In this document: positions 1 to 7,900 of the stretch, one piece after another
Position numbering within the stretch: position 1 is the stretch's first letter
How the letters are laid out: every line of letters starts with the position of its first letter
From: Thalassocella blandensis
GTDB lineage: Bacteria > Pseudomonadota > Gammaproteobacteria > Pseudomonadales > Cellvibrionaceae
Length of the DNA stretch: 64,000 nucleotides
NCBI GenBank assembly: GCA_902141825.1
Contig: CABFPG010000006.1
Location: 1 to 64,000, forward strand
Direction of reading: 5' to 3'
The notes under the pieces: generated by a model
The model's input: only the letters and a program-made list of their open reading frames with translations
Told to the model about the DNA's origin: nothing
Database searches by the model: none
Made by a program: the position numbers and the translations under genes

Positions 1-46
1 ATCTTCAGTGTAATGGTTGTACTTGTTCTTCTTTTTCTTGGTCATA
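1..46 (-). CDS. Start of the ORF in the fourth cassette (cut by window edge); possibly an IS3-type orfA
   Basis: An ATG at 44-46 on the minus strand opens a frame reading MTKKKKNKYNHYTED to the window edge. A weak ribosome-binding site (AATGAGG) lies upstream. The very Lys-rich start resembles the beginning of IS3-family OrfA transposase subunits. The sequence GTAGACACCTC on the minus strand at about 71-81, shortly upstream, looks like an insertion-sequence end. Only 15 codons are visible, so this could equally be an ordinary cassette gene. Confidence 0.35.
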
Positions 47-102
47 ATTAGAACCTCATTAGGTAGTAGTGAGGTGTCTACTTTTTGTGGGTAACTCGGC
101 CG

Positions 103-212
103 CATAACGCCGCTATAACCGGCGAATTGTAGTTGGATGTATTTTTGTGCTATTAAGCACAAAAATCAAGCGACGGAAATGGAGTCCGGTTGATAGCTTT
201 GTTATAGCTCAT
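103..212 (-). other. attC site of the third cassette
   Basis: Read on the minus strand, the site runs from CTATAACAAAG to GGCGTTATGC. The inner arms CTATCAACCGG and CCGGTTATAG pair apart from one extra C, the extrahelical base integrases use to choose the bottom strand. The centre is a second stem, TTTTTGTGCT against AGCACAAAAA (plus strand 149-172). It is about 110 bp long, and the crossover lies between 108 and 107. Confidence 0.88.
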
Positions 213-612
213 CTTTGACAAACCAATTTCTCATTTGGTTTGAGCGAATTAGTACGATTATGACAACAACGACTAAACCACCAAACACTGAAAGATAATC
301 AACAAACTCTAAATTAGATACGCCTCTTTTGCTTATAGAAAGCATTGGTAATATTTGCACACCTAGCATTATGTAGTTCAATATATTGATACTTTTATTT
401 CGCTCAAGAAGAACCTTTATAAAGTAGCTAAACAACACTACACAAAGAATTATCACCGCTGCGCTTTTAATACTAATTAATTGAAATCCAGTTTCACCTT
501 GATATGGAAAATAATTTGTTAACATAACCAGTAAAAACGTGAGCAGATATAACGCTACCACAACCTTTCCGACAATAGGTAGACTAATAAATACGTTTTT
601 ATCAAATAACAT
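202..612 (-). CDS. Cassette-borne small integral membrane protein, unknown function
   Basis: A protein of 136 residues that I do not recognise. It has about four hydrophobic segments (around residues 10-32, 46-68, 78-92 and 105-124) separated by short charged loops, and it ends in a basic/acidic tail (RNWFVKDEL). It is the only ORF of the third cassette. Its stop codon at 202-204 lies in the first bases of its attC site, and its ATG lies about 30 bp inside the cassette behind AAGGG. Expression would depend on upstream readthrough from the cassette promoter or on an internal promoter. Membrane location is inferred from composition alone. No signal peptidase site or catalytic motif is seen. Confidence 0.7.
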   Translation of the reverse strand: MLFDKNVFISLPIVGKVVVALYLLTFLLVMLTNYFPYQGETGFQLISIKSAAVIILCVVLFSYFIKVLLERNKSINILNYIMLGVQILPMLSISKRGVSNLEFVDYLSVFGGLVVVVIIVLIRSNQMRNWFVKDEL

Positions 613-638
613 ATATTTCCCTTACTAGTACTTTGAGC

Positions 639-750
639 TATAACGCCGCAAACAGCTGCGGCTTTGTAGTGGATTGTTTTGTGGTAGCGTAGCGTAAACC
701 ACGAAGCAAGTAACGGAAAAGCCGTCAGACTGGTTTGCTTTGTTATGGCT
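639..750 (-). other. attC site of the second cassette
   Basis: On the minus strand it starts CCATAACAAAGC and ends TTTGCGGCGTTATAGC. The arms GCAAACCAG and CTGTTTGC pair with one unpaired C. An internal stem, GTGGTTTACGCTACG against its partner CTACCAC, makes the variable terminal structure. The crossover lies between 644 and 643. Confidence 0.88.
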
Positions 751-1297
751 TGCACAAGCTTGTTTTAACATCAATTACCCAAATTTCTGATTCTATTGAA
801 AAATTAGCAAGTTCATTTAATTCTTCCTCTGCTTCACTCTCCATTCCAAGTGACCGTATAACAGCAGCCAAGCTACCAGAACTTTCACTTCCAGAGTAAT
901 GATGGTAGTTCCACGAAGTACGCACCAGCCACCTTACATTTACTTTTTCAATTGCACCCCATAAATTTGGATAAAGAAAATTTGCGAAGTAAAAATAACT
1001 TATACAAATCTCTACCCAACTCCAAAATCCTGTGTCAACTCCAAGCTTAATCTGACGTTTGGAAAATTCGTCTAGCTTTGAAATAGTCGGCAACCCATTC
1101 TCTGGCACCCAAAATAGGTCATTACGATCAAGCTCGTTCAGTTTCCAAAATGCAGCGTTGATAGTGCTAAATATTTCCTTTGCAAGCCCCTCACAGCCAG
1201 TTGAGATCTCAGATAGGTCGCAGTCACCCAATACCGAATCCAAATATTCGTGGGCAGTAATCTCACCTTTTATGTATTTTAAATTAATGCTGCTCAT
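743..1297 (-). CDS. Cassette-borne hypothetical protein (184 residues)
   Basis: A soluble, acidic protein rich in Trp and Tyr (for example WSWVEICISYFYFANF at residues 92-107 and WLVRTSWNYHHYSG at 123-136). I do not recognise the family. The C-terminal third carries an acidic helical run (ESEAEEELNEL). It fills the second cassette: the ATG at 1295-1297 lies 17 bp inside the cassette, and the TAA at 743-745 is part of the attC left end (CCATAACAAAG). Such close packing is normal for cassette genes. The aromatic-rich acidic make-up is similar in style to polymorphic-toxin immunity proteins, but nothing in the sequence proves that role. Confidence 0.75.
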   Translation of the reverse strand: MSSINLKYIKGEITAHEYLDSVLGDCDLSEISTGCEGLAKEIFSTINAAFWKLNELDRNDLFWVPENGLPTISKLDEFSKRQIKLGVDTGFWSWVEICISYFYFANFLYPNLWGAIEKVNVRWLVRTSWNYHHYSGSESSGSLAAVIRSLGMESEAEEELNELANFSIESEIWVIDVKTSLCKP

Positions 1298-1309
1298 AGC
1301 TCATGAGGC

Positions 1310-1423
1310 CATAACGCCGCGCTAAACCGTGACAAGCACGGAGCACCTTTTGTGTGATACTGAGCAAAGCGAAACACAAAAGGTGTGGAGTGTTTGGCAT
1401 CGGTTTGAGCACCTTGTTATGAG
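1310..1423 (-). other. attC site of the first cassette
   Basis: On the minus strand it runs from CTCATAACAAGG to GCGGCGTTATGGCC. The arms GCTCAAACCG and CGGTTTAGC pair with one extra C. The long central stem is ACACCTTTTGTGT against ACACAAAAGGTG (plus strand about 1349-1386). The crossover lies between 1315 and 1314. The same right-end consensus is seen in the other two sites. Confidence 0.88.
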
Positions 1424-1899
1424 TATTTAATACTATACTCTTTCATGAACTCCTTTACATATGAATATGGGTACTCACTGTTACGATTTTTAGAGTACGT
1501 GCCAATATTCATAAGCTCTTTCAACTTAACCATTTCACCATATATACATGCAGAAACATGTTGAAGCTTTACACAAAACGAGCACTCAGAAATAGTTCTA
1601 TCGTTCTCGTTCCATTTTCCCGTTGAGGCATATTCTATAATTGAAAAGTTAATTAAATGCTGTTGATCTGCATCTACCTCAAGTGTGACTTTATAACTAC
1701 CAGGCTCATCAAACCAAAAGAATTCAGCTGTTTTTTCACCCTTTAATAAAGATATTACTGATTCTAGAAGCTCAATAAGAGGATGATTAAATACATGAGT
1801 TGTCCTAATAGCAAGATCACCCTGCTCGTGAGCAATGTAAATATTACTCCATCCAAACTCCCCTAAAGAGTAACTAAAATCTATTTCCTGATGTTCCAT
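1417..1899 (-). CDS. First-cassette hypothetical protein (160 residues)
   Basis: I do not recognise this soluble protein. It mixes beta-rich stretches (SNIYIAHEQGDLAIRT near residue 18; EPGSYKVTLEVDA near 65) with a C-terminal helical region ending KEYSIKYS. The frame is open upstream to 1944, but the cassette crossover (GTTATG, 1914/1913) falls between that point and the ATG at 1897-1899. That ATG follows AGAAGAGAT and is the first start belonging to the cassette itself, so I chose it. The stop codon lies in the attC left end. Being next to attI, it should be the most strongly expressed cassette. Confidence 0.75.
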   Translation of the reverse strand: MEHQEIDFSYSLGEFGWSNIYIAHEQGDLAIRTTHVFNHPLIELLESVISLLKGEKTAEFFWFDEPGSYKVTLEVDADQQHLINFSIIEYASTGKWNENDRTISECSFCVKLQHVSACIYGEMVKLKELMNIGTYSKNRNSEYPYSYVKEFMKEYSIKYS

Positions 1900-1990
1900 A
1901 TCTCTTCTCATAACATTTGTATTTATCGCATGCGCAATATGCACCTCATCTATTTTCTAGATAATCAAACCAAGTTACTGAAAAACAAGA
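1900..1990 (-). other. attI insertion site and cassette junction
   Basis: On the minus strand, AAATG^TTATGAGAAG at 1918-1904 has the same GTTATG start as the other cassettes (GTTATGG, GTTATAG, GTTATGC). It is the first such core on the integrase side, so this is where attI meets the first cassette. Bases 1914 to about 1990 should hold the rest of attI. The outer limit is a guess. Confidence 0.6.
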
Positions 1991-2040
1991 AATAAAATAC
2001 GAACTGAACATTCCTTGTTTGCAGAAAATTGCGCATGCGC
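1927..2040. repeat. Inverted repeat flanking the attI region (CGCATGCGCAAT / ATTGCGCATGCG)
   Basis: A perfect 12-bp inverted pair, at 1927-1938 and about 2028-2039, about 90 bp apart. Each arm contains the self-complementary GCATGC. It lies between the cassette junction and the integrase gene. Possible roles are a cruciform, a protein-binding pair or part of attI; the sequence does not decide. Confidence 0.6.
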
Positions 2041-2209
2041 GGTTTTGCACTTTTGAGCGTGCGGACTATCTCCCCGTCCTTTTATATTAAGCTATTGATT
2101 ACAAAGCGTTTTTTGCTTTTATGAGGGGTCAAAGTAGGAATAACTTAGCATAATTTTGGTGGTAAACCGAGAAAAAAAATGCAGTTTTCTTGCTTCCTTC
2201 ACAATATAA

Positions 2210-2225
2210 CTGTATGTATATACAT
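2210..2225 (+). promoter_or_regulatory. LexA (SOS) box upstream of intI
   Basis: CTGTATGTATATACAT differs from the gammaproteobacterial LexA consensus CTGT-N8-ACAG at one base. It lies 25 bp before the integrase start, next to a -35-like TTCACA (2198-2203), so LexA bound here would block the promoter. SOS control of integron integrases is established for several integrons; its use here is an inference from position. Confidence 0.7.
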
Positions 2226-2250
2226 GATTTATAAGTAAGGAGATGGCGCT

Positions 2251-3294
2251 ATGGCAAGTAAGTTTATTGAATCAGTCAGAGCAGATATGCGTTTGCGCGG
2301 CTTTAGTATTCGTACTGAGAAAACATATTTGTACTGGATTCGGTATTTTATTCATTTCAACAATAAGCGTCACCCAAATGAAATGGGCGCTCAAGAAATC
2401 AAAAATTTTCTTACTTACCTGGCGGTTAAAAAAAACGTTGCGATAAATACACAAAAAGTTGCTTTGAATGCTTTAGTGTTTCTTTACCAAAAATATTTCA
2501 ACACTGAGCTTGGTGATTTGGGATTTACATTAGCAAAGAGGCAGCGTCGTATACCTGAAATTCTCTCGCCATCTGAAGTTGCCGCCATTCTTGCAGAACT
2601 CAAGGAAAGGGATAAGCTGATTATCGCACTTCTTTATGGTAGCGGGCTACGAGTATCTGAGTGTTTACGTTTAAGAGTGCAAGATATTCATTTCGACAGA
2701 AATTCTTTAACGGTATTTAACAGCAAAGGCAACAAGGACCGAACGACAATTCTCAGCGAGAATTTGAAAACGCCTTTAAGGGAAATGATTAATAAATCCA
2801 TTGAGTTACAAAAGCAGGACGTTTTAAGAGGCCTTGGTCCTTCACTGCCTCATGCACTTTACAAAAAATACCCCAACGCTTACAAAAGCCCTGCATGGAT
2901 GTATGTGTTTCCGTCTACTACTTTGTGCCAGCATCCCTACATTGATAGGTTATGCAGACATCATTTACATTTCTCCGTTATTGCCAAGCGTTTAAAAAAA
3001 GCGGTCGAAGTTGCAGGAATTTCACATAAACGAGTAACAAACCATACATTTCGACATTCTTTCGCAACGAGATTATTGGAGAGCGGCTATGATATCCGTA
3101 GTGTGCAGGAGTTACTCGGACACAACAATGTGAAAACAACGCAAATTTATACGCATGTTATTGGTAAACACTTTGCAGGAATGACGAGCCCGATGGATGG
3201 ACTTGTCATGGAACCTCGTGCGACTTACACCGTCCCTGGCATTGTCTTTAATTATTCGTTTAACTCACAACCTCGTATGCTAGGTCGGTTGTAG
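2251..3294 (+). CDS. intI: Integron integrase IntI (tyrosine recombinase)
   Basis: A DNA integrase of 347 residues that recombines attI and attC sites to insert and excise cassettes. It has an N-terminal SAM-like core-binding domain (about 5-90) and a C-terminal catalytic domain (about 105-310). Catalytic residues visible are Arg134 (GSGLRVSEC), Lys159 (SKGNKDR), His265 and Arg268 (HTFRHSFAT), His291 (LLGHNNVKTT) and Tyr300 (QIYTH). The segment KKYPNAYKSPAWMYVFPS (205-222) is the extra patch that separates IntI from XerC/XerD and is needed to hold folded attC hairpins. AAGGAG sits 9 nt before the ATG. The last 35 bp overlap the 3' end of the convergent dehydratase-like gene. The gene looks intact. 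Confidence 0.96.
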   Translation: MASKFIESVRADMRLRGFSIRTEKTYLYWIRYFIHFNNKRHPNEMGAQEIKNFLTYLAVKKNVAINTQKVALNALVFLYQKYFNTELGDLGFTLAKRQRRIPEILSPSEVAAILAELKERDKLIIALLYGSGLRVSECLRLRVQDIHFDRNSLTVFNSKGNKDRTTILSENLKTPLREMINKSIELQKQDVLRGLGPSLPHALYKKYPNAYKSPAWMYVFPSTTLCQHPYIDRLCRHHLHFSVIAKRLKKAVEVAGISHKRVTNHTFRHSFATRLLESGYDIRSVQELLGHNNVKTTQIYTHVIGKHFAGMTSPMDGLVMEPRATYTVPGIVFNYSFNSQPRMLGRL

Positions 3295-4888
3295 TACAAG
3301 CACCTTTGTGTCGACTTTTGTATAGCCCGCTTGCGAATTTTTTAGCAGTTTGCACTTTGATTCTGAAATCTTCATATGTACAACCGGCTTTTTTTAAGAC
3401 ATCTTCTACTTCTTTTTGTGCGGACTGTTTGGCTTTAAATAGCTGCATTTGCACACGGCTATATACATTGACGGCACCGTCACCACTGGTTTCTATGGGT
3501 AAAAATATCGCATTGGGATGAAGCTCAGTAATAAGTGATTGAACGCCATCAGAAACCGCGCTGGATGGCATACAGCCAAAAGGCTTGATACTCAAGGTCA
3601 TGGTTGCTTTTTGATGCATAACATTCTGTATTAGCTTACCTACTTCCATATGTCCTTCACCGCCACGCAGGTTATTGTCATAATATTTGTGGCTGATTTC
3701 CGCTATCTTATCCATATCGGGCAGATGATAATCTTTCAGTCCCAGCAATCTGGAATATAAAAAGAATAGCGTGCGAATCACTTTTTCCCCCAGGTAAAGC
3801 ATTGCCATTCTCTTTCGTGCATTTACATTTTCTAATGCAAATTTACTACCTGACTTCCCACCTGCATCCACGTTTTTCAGTCGCATTCTTTCCCGGGTAT
3901 CGTACTTAGCCCCCCAGAGCAGATACAAAGGCCAGGCGATCGCCAACTGGATATCCACCTCAGCGCCTTCTTTTTCTAAAAAAGCCTGCATTTTATAGTT
4001 TCCGTCACCTTCGGTGGTCATGGCCCAGAATTCACCTATTATCGCGACCTTCGGTTTTACTTGAGTTCTGTCAACTGGAATTGCAGCTAGCTCTTTACGC
4101 GTTTTTAGAAGCGCAGAGTAAAAGCCTTTATTGCATTCAAAAGCTTTGGCAATACGCTGCTTTGCTCGCTCGATGGTTTCCTGTGTTTGCCCGGGGTGAA
4201 TTTCATAAGGCCTAATGCGATACCCCAAAGCATTGAGTATATCTCCCACCATTACGGCTTTGACCATCGTTAAGAAAAATACGGTATCGATTTTCAGTCC
4301 CAGTTCCTGTCCGGTTGCCTGCTTAATGCCTGCACTTTGCTGAACCAGTAAAACACGGAACCCTTCAAACCCGGAATCTCGCAAGGCTTTTCGATATTCC
4401 GTCACATAAGTGCCAAAACGACAAGGTCCACACGAACCCACTGTTGTAAATATGTATTTTTCAACAATTTCCTTTTTGGTCAACCCTGATGCTTCAAGCT
4501 GTTTTAATTTTTTAATAAGGTTACCGACTGTGAAATACGTCGGGTTACACTGACCACGATTCCCAAACTCCCGACCGAATTGCAGTGCTTTATTGTCAGG
4601 CACATCCATAGATTCAACTTTATATCCCATTCCACGAAACGCTGACTGCAAAAACAAGTCATGAGCCATGGTTAACCCAGCATGTAAAATTGTGGTATTT
4701 GTACGCTGCTCTGCCGTAAATTCTGTAGGATTTTTATCTAGCCAGTGCTCCGTTTCAACTTGCTGTATCCCCAAGCGTTCACGTTCCTGGCTTTCAAAAG
4801 TTTCAAGCTGTGCATCCACGCTCTTCAAATACACATTGGGGTCAAATTGAGTAACATCTACTGTACTAATTTTTCTCTCACTATTCAT
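3260..4888 (-). CDS. 2-hydroxyacyl-CoA dehydratase-like protein (HgdB/DUF2229-type partner)
   Basis: A protein of 542 residues resembling the dehydratase-type partner of BadF/HgdC activases. Conserved cysteine motifs are GNRGQCNP (about residue 114) and VGSCGPCRFG (Cys153, Cys156), with IKPFGCMPSS near the C-terminus. They could hold an iron-sulfur cluster, as in 2-hydroxyacyl-CoA dehydratases. The gene starts 22 bp downstream of the activase stop, so the two are almost certainly co-transcribed. I chose the ATG at 4886-4888 over an upstream TTG. Known family members in strict anaerobes dehydrate 2-hydroxyacyl-CoA after ATP-driven electron transfer. The substrate here is unknown. The 3' end overlaps intI by 35 bp tail to tail. 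Confidence 0.75.
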   Translation of the reverse strand: MNSERKISTVDVTQFDPNVYLKSVDAQLETFESQERERLGIQQVETEHWLDKNPTEFTAEQRTNTTILHAGLTMAHDLFLQSAFRGMGYKVESMDVPDNKALQFGREFGNRGQCNPTYFTVGNLIKKLKQLEASGLTKKEIVEKYIFTTVGSCGPCRFGTYVTEYRKALRDSGFEGFRVLLVQQSAGIKQATGQELGLKIDTVFFLTMVKAVMVGDILNALGYRIRPYEIHPGQTQETIERAKQRIAKAFECNKGFYSALLKTRKELAAIPVDRTQVKPKVAIIGEFWAMTTEGDGNYKMQAFLEKEGAEVDIQLAIAWPLYLLWGAKYDTRERMRLKNVDAGGKSGSKFALENVNARKRMAMLYLGEKVIRTLFFLYSRLLGLKDYHLPDMDKIAEISHKYYDNNLRGGEGHMEVGKLIQNVMHQKATMTLSIKPFGCMPSSAVSDGVQSLITELHPNAIFLPIETSGDGAVNVYSRVQMQLFKAKQSAQKEVEDVLKKAGCTYEDFRIKVQTAKKFASGLYKSRHKGACTTTDLAYEVVS

Positions 4889-4910
4889 GTGCAACCAACC
4901 TTGCTATGCC

Positions 4911-7900
4911 TTAGTCTAATTGAACAACGGGAATCAAATTTTCGTCCAGTGATGACATTGCATCATAGGCGAAATTTTCAAAAATTTGGGATGGTATATT
5001 TTTCGCGAGTTGCAGGCTGTCCACTTGGTGCTTTAACTTTTCTATTTCATTTACAATGGCCTGATCATTACGAATTTCCGGAGGTGCGGCTTCGAGCAAC
5101 GCCAAACGTTTCAGCATCACATTTGCTTGCAGTTCCTGTTGAATGTTTGCTTTATCATGCAGCTTTTCTTCCACCAAACCAAGTGTGTACGCATAGGTTT
5201 TAACGCGGATTTTTATGGAGCCCGAAGGCTTATTCGCATCCATGTCATGCAAGGCAGAAAATGGGGTTTGCCCAGCACCTACAATGCGATCTATCAATCC
5301 ATAAGTTGGGGCATCATGGCCGCATTTAAAACTGGACAAATCAAGTACGGCAACGTTGGGATGTCGAGAAGCAAACTTTGTTGCCCAGACTTTTTGCACG
5401 CTGTTCACACTATAGTTTTCCGGCCAGATATCATGTATTTCCAATGCAGAATCCACGTGCTGTTTGCGAAGATCTTCTGCGAAATATTGATTCAAGTAGG
5501 CTTTATCTTTTGGAATCGAACGCATGGACAGTATCGGATATCCCATTGCCTGGTATTCTTCCAGCACATCATGATTCATCCCAGGGTCGTTATGATAAGG
5601 GCGCCCGGTCATAAGCAGGGCAATGCGGTTTTCTTTTTCAACCTCATCAAGTATTGCACGGCCTTTTACCTGCATATGCTCGTCAAATGCCTTCAACGCT
5701 TTGTATGCCTGATCAATTGCAAAATCACTTTCGTCCTCCGTAACACCCAACACCTCACGAAACTGCTCATACATTTTTTGTTTTAACAACGTTGGCTCAT
5801 TTAAACTTACGGCAGTATCTATATATTGTATATTTCTTTGGGCGAAAAAGTCGGTTTCTTTGGTAAAAGTAGCGCCGATGACTTTCGGGGTTCCAGCGAC
5901 AATTGGGCAGCAAGCCGTGTCCATCACCCCCTCAACGAAAGTCGGAATATGCGTTATTGAAGGAAAGAAAATATAACTCAGTGGTTTCTTAGTGTGATGT
6001 TCGAATAGTAAATTGTGAATATGCGCTTGTACGACTTTGGCAGGATAACATGGATCAACGGAACCGTATTTGCCGCCCGCTTGCCACAATTCCTCACTGG
6101 TATCATCTGAAAACACCACATTACGAGATTTCAAACCAAGCGTTTCAAAATAGGCTCGCCAAAATGGTCCCGTGCTCCACATATTGAGGGCTTTAGGCAT
6201 GCCGATACGAATTTCACTTCGCGCTTTGTGCGCACTTTCATCGGAACGTTCAAACCCTCGCGTAAAAGTTTTTACTTTTTGCACTCCAAGCCACGAATGT
6301 TTAACTTCCGTAAACTGTATGGGTGTGCCAGCTTCAGGTAAAGCCTCCGTTTTGTAAAACGGTTTAAAATTCCAAGTCGCTTCATAACTCACCAGATTAG
6401 GGTAAGCTTTCATGCGATCGCGTCGTGTTTTGTTTAGCGCTCGCAGGGCATCATGATCTTCCACGGTTCCTTTTTCGCAAGAAAAACCTGAAATATATCG
6501 TGCTATATCATTACTCGGCGTAACTGCATCGATAAATGTACGTGAACAATTATTCGCACAGAAATCACATTTAGTCGATTCATCATTGCGCGTGGTGTAT
6601 TGGAGGTTGATTGCCTCTTCTAATCCGATAAACGTCGAATGGCCTTTTCGTGTAACAACGCGCAGAGCTTCAAAGGCGGCCCCAAGAGCGCCAGCTTCTC
6701 CTGTGTGTGGATGTACATGCACTTCGGCTTCAGGTACCCGCTCACAAATATAATCTACTTGCGCTTTTACAGCCGCAAGATTTTTTTGTGTTCCCCCCTG
6801 CAATACAAATACACGGCCCAGCTCGGCCATACGTGGAACTTGCACAACGTATTGCCAAATATTTTTAGGCAGCACCAAGGCTAAACCCGCCAACAATTCT
6901 TCGCCGTTATAACCTTCTTTTTGAAAGTTTACCCGGTCCGAATCTAAAAACACCGCACAACCATAACTGAAGGTTGGCGATAAACTCGCATTAAACGCTT
7001 TGTCAGAATATTCCGTTACCGGAATTCCAAATTGATCAGCCATAGCCTGCAGCAACATGCCATTTCCTGCGCTGCAGGAATTGGACAGACGAAAATTTTT
7101 AATCGCCTGATTTTCCATAAACAGTACTTTAATATCCTGTCCGCCGACATCACATATTACATCGACATCTGGGAAATAATGTTGCGCACTCTTCATGTGA
7201 GCAACGGTCTCTACAATATTTGCATCTGCATTTAATGCCGTTTCCATTACGTCTCCGGCATAACCTGTAACGCCGAAGCCAATAACATTTAATTGTGATT
7301 CCTTTTCGGCTGCCCAAGCCTTAAATTCACGAAACATGGCCTTCATATCTTCTAAAGGGTTTCCTTTAGATAGTTGATACACCTTGTGAAGAATATTCCC
7401 TTCTCGATCGATCAAAACACATTTACTGGAAGTAGATCCACCGTCCAAACCAATGATGCCTTCAATGGTTTGCCTTTGCCCAATAGCGGCAGAAATAAAT
7501 GTTGGCGTTTGGTATTTACGAATAAACTGCAGACTTTCTTCCGGGTCACACACCAACGGTGGGCCAGCGCTTTCGCCTAATTGCGCATGCCGTCCAACCT
7601 CAATAAACTCTTTCAGTGGAGCAATACCTTTAAAGGATTGCGGCTTGTTCTCAACCATTCCATACAACACTGCACCATATGCGGCATAGTATTCAGCATT
7701 ATCTGGGGCAAAAATAAGTTCTTCTACCGGCATATCTGCGGGTGAAAAACCGCGCTCGCGCCAGGTTTCCGGAATACGGTAGCGCCAGCAGTCTTTCAGA
7801 AATGGCAGATAAGTATTAGGGCCGCCCAACAGTAGTACTTTGTCTTTTAAGGTGTTGCCTCGAGTAAGCACTGAAAGATTCTGCCCGACTATAGCGTCAG

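Larger units (their letters stand above)
1..3294. mobile_element. Chromosomal integron: integrase, attI and at least three gene cassettes (array continues past the left edge)
   Basis: The integrase gene reads rightward while the cassettes read leftward, the usual divergent integron layout. The cassette boundaries, taken at the G^TT crossover of each site on the minus strand, are 1914/1913 (attI), 1315/1314, 644/643 and 108/107. This gives cassettes of 599, 671 and 536 bp and a fourth that leaves the window. Each cassette has one ORF ending inside its own attC site. The three attC sites share the right end GCGGCGTTAT and the left end (A/T)TAACAA(A/G)G, which is typical of a resident chromosomal integron rather than a mobile class 1-3 element. 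No transposase or resistance gene is visible in the complete cassettes. Confidence 0.9.

Noticed and set aside
2103-2119. AAAGC-TTTTTT-GCTTT hairpin upstream of intI as a terminator
   Set aside because: Stem of only five pairs, and its T-run is in the loop rather than after the stem.
2041-2160. Cassette promoter Pc on the minus strand
   Set aside because: A TTGACC and a TATAAA exist on the minus strand but are about 35 bp apart, too far for one promoter; no better pair was found.
5127-5786. Plus-strand 219-codon frame opposite the activase gene
   Set aside because: Antisense to a strongly conserved protein domain (DUF2229) and without a family match or ribosome-binding site.
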